From NCBI GenBank assembly GCA_964023275.1, contig OZ029916.1:23847453-23911452 (forward strand): 64,000 nucleotides of DNA, read 5' to 3'. Of this stretch, positions 57,701 to 64,000 are shown in pieces; position 1 is the stretch's first letter, and the number at the start of each line of letters is the position of its first letter. Position numbers and translations under genes: made by a program. Source of the stretch: Norana najaformis (lineage: Eukaryota; Annelida; Clitellata; Crassiclitellata; Hormogastridae). Below the pieces are notes generated by a model. The model had not been told where the DNA came from. It was given only the letters and a program-made list of their open reading frames with translations, and made no database searches.

Positions 57701-59488
57701 GGGCAAAAGAAAACGAAGCCTATATAAAGCAAATGCAGTCGAAATTTTCTCATCTCACAAATCTTTAGATGTTTAGCCCATCAAACTTATATTAGCTGCG
57801 GACTGGTTTCATTCAAATAGCTTATCCCTTAGTTTGAGGTAGAAAAGCTATAGGCCTATGGCAGCCGATTTTTCACACAAGAAAATAATTCGCAAATTAA
57901 ATTTACTATTTGTATTGATTGTCAAAACAATGTATGAGCGAATTCACCTAACATGGAAAGAATACATATCGCTATACCGAGTAAACTTGTTAATGTTTAT
58001 TGGTTTTCTCTGCGTATTCCATATATCCTTCAACATGTTTATTAATCTTTATTGCTCCTTGATTATCCCTTAAGCCTACTTATTCGTTTGCGACCTCATA
58101 ATCATTTTGGCTTCCAATTTCCCTTCCAACCTGCGTTACAGCGACGTGAAACCTAATCAGAACGTTTGCTAAAATTTGCATGGATTGTTTTATTAGTCAA
58201 AATGACCTAATAATTGGCTCTAAAAGTGACCTTCAAACTTTTGTATTAATGTAGCCTATACCGCAATCCACGTAGACTGTTACTGTTCAATGAATGCTTT
58301 TTAAATATTTTAGATCGCCACCCGTTTCACTGGAGCTCGAGGAAATGATCGTGACCACTTTACTTGAACTAACACCCGGCAGTTACAGATTAAATGCACT
58401 CATCCGCCATCACTGAACGAGTTAACAATGCGCTTGAGCTTGACGTCAAATTCTGAGCCATATTTAAAAGGCAGATGGCAGACTTTTTAACGAATTTATT
58501 TTTTAACGCGACTGCATACTTAAGTTGTTATGCTTCTGTCTACTCGCAATTTTTTTCAAGAAAATTATTTGTTTAGCTGGACTTACACATTCTTCATTTT
58601 TTTGTTTATGGTGTCAAAGCGCACATAATTATGTACATATCTCTCTGGATTGGCAAGTCTAATTATGACTCTTGTTCTAAGGCGGCCCTAATTAAGCGGG
58701 ACTCTGATCAGTCAGAGGTTCCCTGATTACATTCGGTTAATTGTTACACAAATTGTTATATGTGTTTTGTTGACTGTGGGATAAAAAAGACAGTGATGAT
58801 AATTACAAATGATGATGATGATGATGATGATGATGAAGCACACGTACATACATGCATGCATTCATGCGTACATACATGCATACATACATACGAACATACA
58901 TACATATGAACATGCATACATACTTGTATACATACATAAGTACGTACGTACATACATACATACATGCATAGATGCATACATAAATACAAACCGAAAAGAG
59001 CTAATACCTTCGCATCCACCTTTAATGAGGTTTTGTATGCTGTCTGGAATGTCCGCCGACTGATCCATGAGGTTCCTCGTCTTTCGATTGAAGGACACGG
59101 AAGCGATACAGCCGTGGAATCCGTCCCTGGCCTTGACCTGTTTTGGCAGGACCTGGTACATGTGGCCGGGCACTCCGCCGATGTAGACATCGTCGTTGAG
59201 GTCGAAGTGAACAGAGCGTGACTCTGGCGCCAATGCTCCTTCGACGACGCATTCATCCACGATGAGCACCTGCCGAAGCAGGTCAGTGCGCAGGATGCCG
59301 ATGTCGTGCCACTGGCCGTCGTTGATGGATCGGCTGCTGAGGCTGGTCGCCTGCAATATCTGTGCTCCGTTACCTGTGTCAAAGATGTAGCGTACTATGC
59401 CGTCGCTCAACTCGATCGCCAGGAAGTCCTTGTCAAGGACACCGGAACTACTGAACAACAGCAGTCCGTTCGCCTCCAACGTTCTTAT
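31252..59488 (-). CDS. Nrxn: Neurexin, 3' part of gene (7 exons)
   Basis: Gene span on the minus strand; exons 59488-59008, 55479-55360, 43665-43487, 39298-39127, 37827-37726, 37187-37070 and 32035-31252 join without a frame break to 651 codons plus stop. Domain order is LNS5, EGF-C, LNS6, Ser/Thr-rich stalk, one membrane helix and a short cytoplasmic tail ending KEWYV. This is the exact C-terminal order of alpha-neurexins, presynaptic adhesion receptors that bind neuroligins, cerebellins or latrophilins and recruit CASK-type PDZ scaffolds. The earlier domains (LNS1-4, EGF-A/B) and the promoters for the long form lie beyond 64000 or were not found between 59489 and 64000. LNS6, stalk and tail are also what a short (beta-type) isoform would contain. 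Introns are 0.5 to 11.7 kb and full of repeats. Five of six introns are GT-AG; one, at splice site 4, is GC-AG. Confidence 0.95.
31429..31500 (-). other. Nrxn: Neurexin transmembrane helix
   Basis: About 24 hydrophobic residues ([10 protein letters not shown]...LGFALYKY) followed at once by basic residues KYRSR, which sets the cytoplasmic side. Confidence 0.9.
33120..33180 (+). repeat. Interspersed repeat, family D, copy 1
   Basis: 'cttcttctggttctctgccctcaggcaggttcaaacgtccgatgacgcca' is shared with 59958-60010. Confidence 0.55.
33190..34700 (+). mobile_element. CR1-like retrotransposon, inactive, with nested insertion
   Basis: Broken plus-strand frames encode [14 protein letters not shown], a frameshifted 'AAFDTVDHD', SYADDTQV (about 33555), [20 protein letters not shown] (about 33630-33690), INLGVII, 'NAAVRF...[19 protein letters not shown]' (about 33985-34085) and CVPASS (34407). 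It ends in an ATA-rich tail (34690-34712). Same family as 7440-8655. It is interrupted at 34116-34368 by a family C repeat. It lies in the last neurexin intron. Confidence 0.85.
34116..34368 (+). mobile_element. Family C element nested in a retrotransposon
   Basis: A 253-bp insertion that interrupts the retrotransposon ORF between 'acactggtctaca' and 'gtctacatgg'. It is flanked by 7-bp repeats GTCTACA (34109-34115 and 34369-34375). Its left end, 'atgtacatgtttttctatggcgatcg', is shared with 28694 and 42241. No coding content; class unknown. Confidence 0.65.
34713..37069. other. Neurexin intron, no other gene seen
   Basis: Includes short TA tracts. Antisense pairs of open frames at 35117-35501 and 35947-36286 have no domain support; the latter contains Lys-rich/acidic low complexity (GAGGAG tract, 36245-36283). 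Confidence 0.5.
37070..37187 (-). CDS. Nrxn: Neurexin exon: end of LNS6
   Basis: 118 bp; acceptor cttttag|gctta, donor aacag|gtagcc. Encodes [15 protein letters not shown] and IEGDVDLEV, matching the 'YNGLKVLNMAAE ... VGNVRLV' close of the domain, then a short stalk start (KQLRPPHSN). An internal GT (ctagaa|gtgaag, exon end 37096 or nearby) could act as an alternative donor, paired with an alternative acceptor at 32016; both pairings keep the frame. Confidence 0.85.
37200..37300. repeat. TA-rich microsatellites
   Basis: Two ATATAT runs (about 37228-37240 and 37268-37292) in the short intron between two LNS6 exons. Confidence 0.8.
37726..37827 (-). CDS. Nrxn: Neurexin exon: LNS6, after splice site 4
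   Basis: 102 bp; acceptor tctaatccattag|gactt, donor ggcag|gtgggc; phase 1 at both ends. It encodes [19 protein letters not shown] and HFHGTMA, the strands that follow splice site 4. Too short to be noticed as an open frame; found by matching the neurexin pattern. I looked for the cassette exon often present at splice site 4 between 37828 and 39126 and found no convincing one. Confidence 0.9.
38780..39020. repeat. CATA-rich repeat downstream of neurexin exon
   Basis: Imperfect catacatg/tgtatgtat repeats in the GC-AG intron. On the neurexin sense strand they contain five TGCATG words (plus coordinates 38788, 38823, 38921, 38978, 38989). Confidence 0.85.
39127..39298 (-). CDS. Nrxn: Neurexin exon: LNS6, part before splice site 4
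   Basis: 172 bp; acceptor ctttctcttag|gtcgac. It encodes [28 protein letters not shown] and [16 protein letters not shown]. The conserved position of neurexin splice site 4 follows directly, and there the donor is GC, not GT (accag|gcaaga). No usable GT donor lies nearby, and joining to 37827 completes a Gly codon exactly as in vertebrate neurexins ([10 protein letters not shown] versus PAG-RQLTIFN). Confidence 0.92.
39410..39485. repeat. CATCAT/CGTCGT trinucleotide tract
   Basis: Short triplet repeats just upstream (sense) of the 39298 acceptor; they explain the Ser-rich and Met/Thr-rich open frames here. Confidence 0.8.
39600..41570. other. Neurexin intron, nothing recognised
   Basis: Single-copy-looking sequence. 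A CpG-rich patch at about 40925-41170 has no coding frame that I can support. Confidence 0.4.
41575..41850 (-). mobile_element. Reverse transcriptase fragment
   Basis: Minus strand encodes [20 protein letters not shown], then [13 protein letters not shown] and [18 protein letters not shown], the thumb region just after the palm of CR1-type reverse transcriptases. Truncated at both ends. Confidence 0.75.
42241..42390 (+). repeat. Interspersed repeat, family C, copy 3
   Basis: 'tgtaaatgtacacgtctttctat.gcgacca.atggcctcgaccctgctcattttt' matches 34116-34280 closely. Confidence 0.7.
43140..43440. repeat. Pyrimidine-rich CCGT tract and 32-bp minisatellite
   Basis: CGTC units at 43158-43183, then about four degenerate copies of a 32-bp unit (ttcctccgtacgtctctcca...) from 43259 to 43390. 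It lies immediately downstream (sense) of the first LNS6 exon. Confidence 0.8.
43487..43665 (-). CDS. Nrxn: Neurexin exon: LNS6, first part
   Basis: 179 bp; acceptor tgcgttgcag|agagt, donor aactg|gtcagt. Reads [17 protein letters not shown], then [19 protein letters not shown] and DYIEMEL. The junction Glu codon is completed from the EGF exon. It matches the start of the last laminin G domain, the one that carries the neuroligin/LRRTM/cerebellin-binding face. A plus-strand Ser/Pro-rich open frame over this exon comes from pyrimidine-rich repeats and is not a gene. Confidence 0.92.
43711..43838 (+). repeat. Local tandem duplication, about 70 bp
   Basis: 'aagtctcctttagcctata' and 'gggttgtgattacatacta' followed by 'agaccagtaggccta' occur twice in succession, the second copy lacking a short 'gtaaaca' piece. 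Confidence 0.85.
44130..44935 (+). mobile_element. CR1-like retrotransposon 3' end, degenerate
   Basis: '[15 protein letters not shown]' (about 44208-44255) and the 3' UTR words 'cagcgcccttgaataagctggtt' and 'ttgggcgc...gttaacgattacgaatg' identify the family. A family B-like tail (about 44518-44590) is inserted in or near it. Plus orientation. Confidence 0.65.
44940..46150. other. Neurexin intron, AT-rich
   Basis: Contains short CAGA repeats (about 45018-45030) and TA-rich DNA (45450-45530). No gene seen. Confidence 0.5.
46160..46290 (-). mobile_element. Degenerate CR1-like fragment
   Basis: 'gcaagaggagcagagt.ggtgag' and 'gcatgggtcaga...agttttggcgggagttcat' are shared with 47622-47705 and, more weakly, with the minus-strand CR1-like copy at 22150-22215. 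Confidence 0.5.
47320..47465. repeat. CATA/TACA tetranucleotide tract
   Basis: Long catacatacata blocks that generate spurious open frames on both strands. Confidence 0.95.
47469..47870 (-). mobile_element. CR1-like retrotransposon 3' end, degenerate
   Basis: Follows the order of the family in reverse: 'gaccaaagatcaagcaggaagacaggcagacggctac', 'ttttcagttttgcatgaaaggc', 'ggtttattctaaaggaatt', 'aataactgacgaagataagatgg'. Many small deletions. Confidence 0.65.
47960..48355. other. Neurexin intron, nothing recognised
   Basis: No feature supported. Confidence 0.4.
48360..48720. repeat. Long purine-rich (GA) tract
   Basis: About 350 bp, almost all purine on the plus strand, with a near-pure GA run at about 48653-48712. 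It explains the long Leu/Ser/Phe-rich minus-strand frames at 48233-48874, which are not a gene. Confidence 0.9.
48900..51130. other. Neurexin intron, no supported gene
   Basis: Small overlapping frames at 48913-49216 (CpG-rich) and 50339-50703 lack domains and splice support. GGAA-rich sequence at 50020-50300. Confidence 0.4.
51306..52250 (-). mobile_element. Decayed endonuclease/RT-type LINE
   Basis: Minus-strand frames with shifts encode [18 protein letters not shown] (about 52200), '[25 protein letters not shown]' containing the altered YADD site (about 52000-52060), [22 protein letters not shown] (about 51585-51645), [13 protein letters not shown] (about 51430-51465) and a closing '[12 protein letters not shown]' at 51306-51340. 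It is a different clade from the CR1-like copies. It belongs to the widespread endonuclease-reverse transcriptase LINEs; exact clade not assigned. Confidence 0.75.
52466..52733 (+). CDS. Possible coding exon inside neurexin intron (plus strand)
   Basis: 268 bp open through 88 codons, between acceptor-like tttcattaatatag and the consensus donor aatga|gtaagtg. It is Cys- and Leu-containing ([31 protein letters not shown]) with balanced codon use. Positions 52676-52708 are identical to the 3' end of the LINE at 51306, so part of the frame derives from a mobile element. No partner exons identified, so this may be chance. Confidence 0.22.
52740..55340. other. Neurexin intron, simple repeats
   Basis: Holds TA/CATA tracts (54262-54297), a CT run (54742-54762), a GAT/GAC triplet array (54924-55002) and a TA run (55276-55293). 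No gene supported; the frame at 53271-53498 has no domain. Confidence 0.5.
54924..55002. repeat. GAT/GAC triplet array
   Basis: Alternating gatgat and gacgac runs interrupted by 'gaggaggaatgc'. Confidence 0.9.
55360..55479 (-). CDS. Nrxn: Neurexin exon: EGF-C
   Basis: 120 bp; acceptor gtgtacgtag|gtcc, donor gacg|gttagt; phase 1 on both sides, so it can be skipped without shifting the frame. It encodes one EGF module with six cysteines (CQRHVC..GGSC..FTCDC...GKNC), matching the third EGF of neurexins between LNS5 and LNS6. Confidence 0.93.
55734..56065 (-). mobile_element. LINE 3' end
   Basis: Minus strand encodes [20 protein letters not shown], then SLPAIVRS, and a frameshifted [12 protein letters not shown], the standard ORF2 ending of CR1-type elements. 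Its 3' UTR (about 55738-55800) includes 'gcatcagtcgatgg', tying family B tails to this LINE. Confidence 0.8.
56508..57005 (+). repeat. 47-bp minisatellite, 11 core copies
   Basis: Head-to-tail copies of a unit containing 'gaacagaaatgttccctttc', 'agacttcggatgctagtgca' and 'tgtcaat'. The first interval is 43 bp (lacks 'gcat'), later ones exactly 47 bp and nearly identical. There are no spacers, and 47 is not a multiple of three, so it is neither CRISPR nor coding. Confidence 0.97.
57006..58800. other. Neurexin intron, no supported gene
   Basis: A CTT/CTC-rich patch at 57048-57110. Open frames at 57163-57498 and 57858-58073 have no domain or homology that I recognise. Confidence 0.45.
58808..58990. 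repeat. GAT run plus CATA-rich tract next to neurexin exon
   Basis: GATGAT (58808-58836), then catacatg repeats up to 18 bp from the LNS5 donor. On the sense strand it holds five TGCATG words (plus coordinates 58851, 58855, 58875, 58911, 58963). Confidence 0.9.
59008..59488 (-). CDS. Nrxn: Neurexin exon: LNS5 (laminin G) domain
   Basis: 481 bp; acceptor ctcgtttgcag|ataag, donor gaag|gtatta. It encodes nearly all of LNS5: [36 protein letters not shown], the WHDI strand, DVYIGGVP, and a Cys pair ([12 protein letters not shown] ... GGCEG) that closes the domain. Position for position this is the fifth LNS of alpha-neurexins; the last part of the domain's first strands must come from an upstream exon. 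The hydrophobic beta strands suit a secretory-pathway extracellular domain. Confidence 0.93.
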
Positions 59489-59957
59489 CTGCAAACGAGG
59501 AAGACGTATAAACTTAGAATCACATATTGTATTGTAGTTCCATCATGACAGCCCTGAGAAAATTGGCAAGTTTTAAGGCAGCGAGTTGCAGCAGTCCTAC
59601 CTTCCACAGTCAGCCGAGCTTAATAGTAAGTGGAAGACTGTCCATGCTGATGGACCAACCACAGCGGTAGCCCTATGCTGTGCCATGGAAGACCTAGACC
59701 AGGAAACATCACCTCGGTCTGATGAACGAATGTAACATTCGTGTATACATGACGGCAGAGACGTAGATATTGGGAACCATTCTATCTAGTCCCTTCCATT
59801 CCAATAGAGGCTATTCGGATGAATCTATCTATCAGTTCATTGTCTGATGCAAATTAAGAAGTCAACATAAATTGATAAATGCATACAAGAGTGAAGGTAA
59901 CGCCTAAAGTATTGAATAAATCTTACACTGGTAGGCTAAGGTTACTATTCATTAATC

Positions 59958-60010
59958 TTCTTCTTTTGGTTCTCTGCCCTCTAGGCTGGTTCATACGTCC
60001 AATGGCGCCA
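59958..60010 (+). repeat. Interspersed repeat, family D, copy 2
   Basis: 'cttcttttggttctctgccctctaggctggttcatacgtccaatggcgcca' matches 33120-33175. Confidence 0.6.
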
Positions 60011-60979
60011 CTCTTCACGGTGCTGAGCATCTCTTTTCATTCCGCTGTATCCATTCATTCATTAATCCATTCTTGTATAAACATTCATTTATAATGTGCC
60101 AACCATTATTCGATGGCGCCAGTTCAATTGTGCATGTGGGACTTGCCTCCTCAGAGAGGCTCAAACCCTGATAGGCCTTTCTAGGCGAACTCTCAGCCGA
60201 TCAGCTACCGTGTCACATACTGCGCCAAGTCCTCAGAGGGGCGTAGGAAATGGTCGAAAGGAAGATCTTATTCACTATTCAGTCGAGTCGACGATTTCTG
60301 CTGTCAGGATCTACTGGATCCTCGCCTCCTTAGATTACCCGCAGCACATCGAGACCGCCCGCCTGGAACAGTGGCCATCTTGACTCATCTCGGACACACG
60401 CAGACACATACACGCGTCTCGTCAGACACCCGCTTTTGAGAGGTTATACAAAGGCGCTAAACAAATGTCCAGTAGCAGTTGGTAGATTGTTGGCTCGAGC
60501 AGCTGACGCGTTGCTTTTCACGGAGTTGGACTCTCGTGTGCTGATAGTAACATTAACACAGATAGCATCGTTAAATAATGCGCCACCTTGGTGGTCACCG
60601 TCGTGGATAGGAGTGTCTCCAATCAATCAGAAACATGCGTCTTATTCACAGACACGTGGTCAAAGCAAAATTGTTATACCTAAGGACGTCGAGGATCTGT
60701 CGGAAGCAGAGACCAGAGGACAAACAGCTGGGCAGCTGTAGCGAGTCGTGTATGGAATGCCTGTGGCTAGTATTGGCAACAGAAGAAATGCAATTGCGTT
60801 GTTTTCCTTCATTGGCCATCACGCATAACCCACCCACGCCTACGATTCCTCGCTCAGTCGATGGACATATGGCGTGTTAACAAATGGATTACTTACTTAA
60901 TTACACGCGAACATCGTTCGAATTCATAGTGATTTCCTGAGCTACCATAAAGAGCATTTGTTTCGATCAGTTAGACCAA

Positions 60980-61060
60980 TTATTTCATTTGTTTAGATCA
61001 TTTGTTTAGATCATTTGTTTAGATCATTTGTTTAGATCATTTGTTTAGATTGGTCGCTGA
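60980..61060 (+). repeat. 13-bp tandem repeat
   Basis: About five copies of 'gatcatttgttta' with degenerate neighbours on both sides. Confidence 0.9.
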
Positions 61061-61194
61061 GTTAGATCAATTAGATCATTTATTTAGATCAGTGAATAGC
61101 CATGTGACATGAAGTGTAATGGTGCGGTTGTGTCACACATACACAATTGATACGCACGTCTGGATGAGAGAATGCTCACACGCATACATTAAAA

Positions 61195-61275
61195 AATACC
61201 ATTCATACATGCATGCATACATACATACACACATGCATACACACATAGACATACATACATGCACACATACTAGGA
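61195..61275. repeat. CATA-rich simple repeat
   Basis: Imperfect catacatgcatacatac tract. Confidence 0.9.
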
Positions 61276-62349
61276 GACAGGGAACAAAGGCATGGACACG
61301 AATTATTTTGTATCAGACGATAACGAAATTGAGTTACAGTTGCTCGAAGTAGAGTCAATATGTCATCAGATAACGGGATTAAACACCGACCCATAAAGGA
61401 AACATAAAATGTCAAAGGTCACCTGTACGAAATGCTCTACATCTGAGGGGATACATCATGCGCTTATAAAAATATTTTATTTTATTAAAGAGATTTGCGA
61501 TTGTTTTATATATACATATATGTTTTGTTACATACAATACGTTTGATATAGCGCAGTTTAAGTGTCTCACAAAGGCGTTGGAGTACCTCATAAAAGCTAT
61601 TACATATAAAAATGTATATATCACATGGAAAAGGCGACTATTATATATATACAATTTACTTCACACGGATAATTATATATGGACATGCAGATGATTTACA
61701 TGTTACGGAAATTGACATCGGTATAATGAGGTTTCGAAATGCCAGCATTACGGTCATGCAAATTGTATGCTAATGGCGGCGAACGTGTCGGAACCTTTCC
61801 TGCTCTGTGAGTTTGTAGAAATATTCAGCCTCTAGCCAGTAGACCAGGAATCGATCCGACCGCCTAAAATGCCTGCTGTCGATCAATCAATCAGTTGGCT
61901 AGACTATCCATCCATCAGCTGATTCCGTCCATAAATAATCTATTAATGCAAACGTCAGCCAACCAGTTATGAAGCGGTCGAATGGGCCTCCATTCGGCCT
62001 TTCGAGAAAGAAAAAGGACGGGAACAGTTAAACCGAAATGTGGCTTCTGGTGGGCAAGGTCTATGCGTCCTTTTTGTTCTGCCTCGGCGTATACGAACTC
62101 TGTGAGCGCTGTTTAATGGCCGTCTTATCACCACCTCATGAGAATACGATTGGTGTGTAACATTTCACAGACTGGTCCGTTTGTGCGAAACGTTAACCCT
62201 GTTGCTTTACGTGACCTTTATGTTACCTTGCTTTCTATTTTATCATTTAGTAAACGGTCTTTTTCGTCACTGAACTTCTTAAATAAAATTATTACTGGCG
62301 TAACATAATGTCTTGTAGTAGGCTATTAGTGAGTATGAGATAAAGAATA

Positions 62350-62550
62350 GTAGTGATGGTGGTGGTGGTGGTGATGGTGATGGTAGTAATAGTAGTAATA
62401 GTGGTAGTCGTAGTGATTGTGGTAAAGTGGTAATATCAGTAGTGGTAGTAGCAGTCGTTGTAGTAGTAGTAGTATTTGTAGTAGTGGAAGTATTAGTATT
62501 AGTTATTATTATTATTAGTAGTAGTAGTAATTGCAGTAGTAGTAGTTACT
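62350..62550. repeat. GTG/GTA triplet-rich array
   Basis: Runs of ggtggtggtg, gtagtagtag and ttattatta in a 200-bp stretch. Confidence 0.9.
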
Positions 62551-62717
62551 GTTGTTGTACTGTTTCTTGCTCTTGAAATATGTTCCTCTTAAGGTAATTG
62601 TGCATTTCTTACTCATCGGCCACTGTCCTTAACACTTCTATTACGAGGTTTAATGCGTCTACGAGTAAAATTGGCTTTTTCTGTGGCTACACAGGGAATG
62701 TACGTTAAAAACACGGA

Positions 62718-62882
62718 GGGTCTCTCTCTCTTTCTATCTCTCTCTTTCTCTCTTTCTCTATTTTTCTCTCTTTCTCTATTTTTCTCTCTTTCTCTTTCTC
62801 TCTTTCTCTTTCTCTTTCTTTCTCTCTCTTTCTATCTTTCTCTCTCTTCTCTCTCTTTCTCTCTCTTTCTTTCTCCCTCTCT
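62718..62882. repeat. CT-rich (TCTCTT) tract
   Basis: Almost pure pyrimidine for about 165 bp; source of the Leu/Ser/Phe-rich frame at 62653-63012. Confidence 0.95.
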
Positions 62883-63017
62883 TGTTAATTCCTTTGTCGC
62901 TAAAATCAGTTTTCATTGTCTGTTTGGGTATCAACTGCAACCAATATGGCCTCCAGTAATAACAACTCTTTTGTCGTTCTCTTATATTGAAACTAAACGT
63001 GATTATTATTAATTAGT

Positions 63018-63095
63018 GATTTCTATCGCGCAGGCGTCTAATGCATAAGGCATCAACCGATGGAGCACCAAAACCAAGCCGTGATCAAGGCTTGT
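63018..63095 (+). repeat. Interspersed 3'-tail repeat, family B
   Basis: 'gcgtctaatgcataaggcatcaaccgatggagcaccaaaaccaagcc' matches 27738-27815. Confidence 0.7.
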
Positions 63096-63644
63096 AATAG
63101 GGAACTTGTAATGAAACTCGCAATAGTTTAGAACACACCCGGTATGTCAAGTATGTTCACTTGGTAGATGTCTGAAAAGAAGCGCCATTTGAAAATATGA
63201 TCTTATTTATCGTTTTTTTACAGACTTATCTCCTATCTTGCTATTAATTCCTCAGAATAACATTGACCTTCGCAATTTAACCTTGAGAATATTTCACTCT
63301 GGTTAAAAATGGTGCACTTGCCGACTTTCATTTAAGTCAGACCTAAACGGATTCATCATTTTTACAACTCTCTGTCACAGCCTTTCAGTCCGGTCTTGAT
63401 CCCATTCTGATCTCATCTCAGGAGGAGTTATTTAGTTCTGCAACCCTATTCTCCGTCGACTGTCCCTCGGTCTGAGTCTTGAAATTAATCATCTACCAAT
63501 AAAAGTTCCTGACAGCTTTTCCACTGGTGTTTGCAACGTAGGACCAACCCTTTGTAGAACCTACTATAATCTGCTTTGATATTTAGAGTTATATCAAACG
63601 GTACAATTATTACGATATTTGGTTTGCAAGAATATTACGGTAGG

Positions 63645-64000
63645 GTAATCGTAATCGAAATGTCGAGATATCTACAGCGCCCAAAGAAAGCTAAGTTGCA
63701 GGAACCAGTTTATTCACAGGCGCTTAGGCAAAACAAATCGATAGGCAGGTAAGGTCAGATTCGGTTCCAATTCAAGGTCCAAGGGTAAGGCAGACTGACA
63801 GACAGCTACGGCAGATGGTGTTTTGAATTGGAGCGGCGAGGGAAGTAAAGGGAAGAGGAAGACTCAGCATAGGATTTGTGGAACAGGAGTGTTTTCAGTT
63901 TTGAGTGAAAGACCTGCGCAGAGATTGCAAAAGATGAATTGCACTGGCCAACACATAATTTGTTGCCTCAAATGTTAGAACTGTTTCTGGGTATATTTGA
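63645..64000 (-). mobile_element. CR1-like retrotransposon 3' end, cut by window edge
   Basis: 'gtaatcgtaatcg', 'tctacagcgcccaaagaaagctaagtt', 'aaacaaatcgataggca' and 'ttttcagttttgagtgaaag' follow the 21868-22150 copy base for base with few changes. Continues beyond the window. Confidence 0.85.

Larger units (their letters stand above)
59489..63640. other. Neurexin intron (5' part), repeats only
   Basis: I searched the minus strand for the exon that should precede LNS5 and found none, so the intron probably runs past the window. It contains a family D repeat (59958-60010), a 13-bp tandem repeat, CATA tracts, GTA/GTG triplets and a CT tract, listed separately. Confidence 0.45.

Noticed and set aside
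62653-63012. 119-codon Leu/Ser/Phe-rich open frame
   Set aside because: Translation of a CT-rich simple repeat.

Overview
The window is nuclear DNA of a bilaterian invertebrate. Genes are split by GT-AG introns, the spaces between exons are full of decayed non-LTR retrotransposons, tRNA-headed SINEs and simple repeats, and one gene is an unmistakable invertebrate-type neurexin. A lophotrochozoan (mollusc, annelid or relative) is my best guess, but nothing here fixes the phylum. I see no bacterial operons, rRNA, intact tRNA, CRISPR array or virus.

Layout. (1) 1343-5877, plus strand: the last three recognisable exons of a gene for a MATH/TRAF-like domain followed by a coiled coil; family not named. 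(2) 16813-19388, plus strand: a complete three-exon gene for a 220-residue secreted protein with four matching four-cysteine repeats, not recognised as a known family. (3) 25431-27236, plus strand: an intronless 601-residue BTB-BACK-Kelch protein. (4) 59488-31252, minus strand: seven exons of neurexin, from the fifth LNS (laminin G) domain through EGF-C, LNS6, stalk, membrane helix and the PDZ-binding end. Its 5' half lies beyond the right edge. All exon joins in genes 1, 2 and 4 keep the reading frame, and the neurexin joins also keep alignment with the vertebrate protein as I know it. Two further possible exons (20327-20428 and 52466-52733, plus strand) are reported with low confidence.

The remaining sequence is mostly mobile-element debris. 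It includes a CR1-like family whose 3' end occurs at least seven times, other reverse-transcriptase remnants, three tRNA-derived SINE heads, a complete 540-bp non-autonomous hAT-type element with a perfect 8-bp target duplication, a 113-bp element with a perfect 13-bp target duplication, and a roughly 250-bp repeat nested in a dead retrotransposon. Tandem repeats include a near-perfect 47-bp minisatellite (11 core copies) in a neurexin intron and many CATA, GA, GAT and GTA tracts.

Most interesting: the new-looking four-repeat cysteine protein; a GC-AG intron exactly at neurexin splice site 4; clusters of the sense-strand TGCATG (RBFOX-type) motif downstream of two neurexin exons; and a retrotransposon copy with the textbook 5' inversion expected from twin priming. 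The genes are functionally independent neighbours; I see no sign that they form one system.
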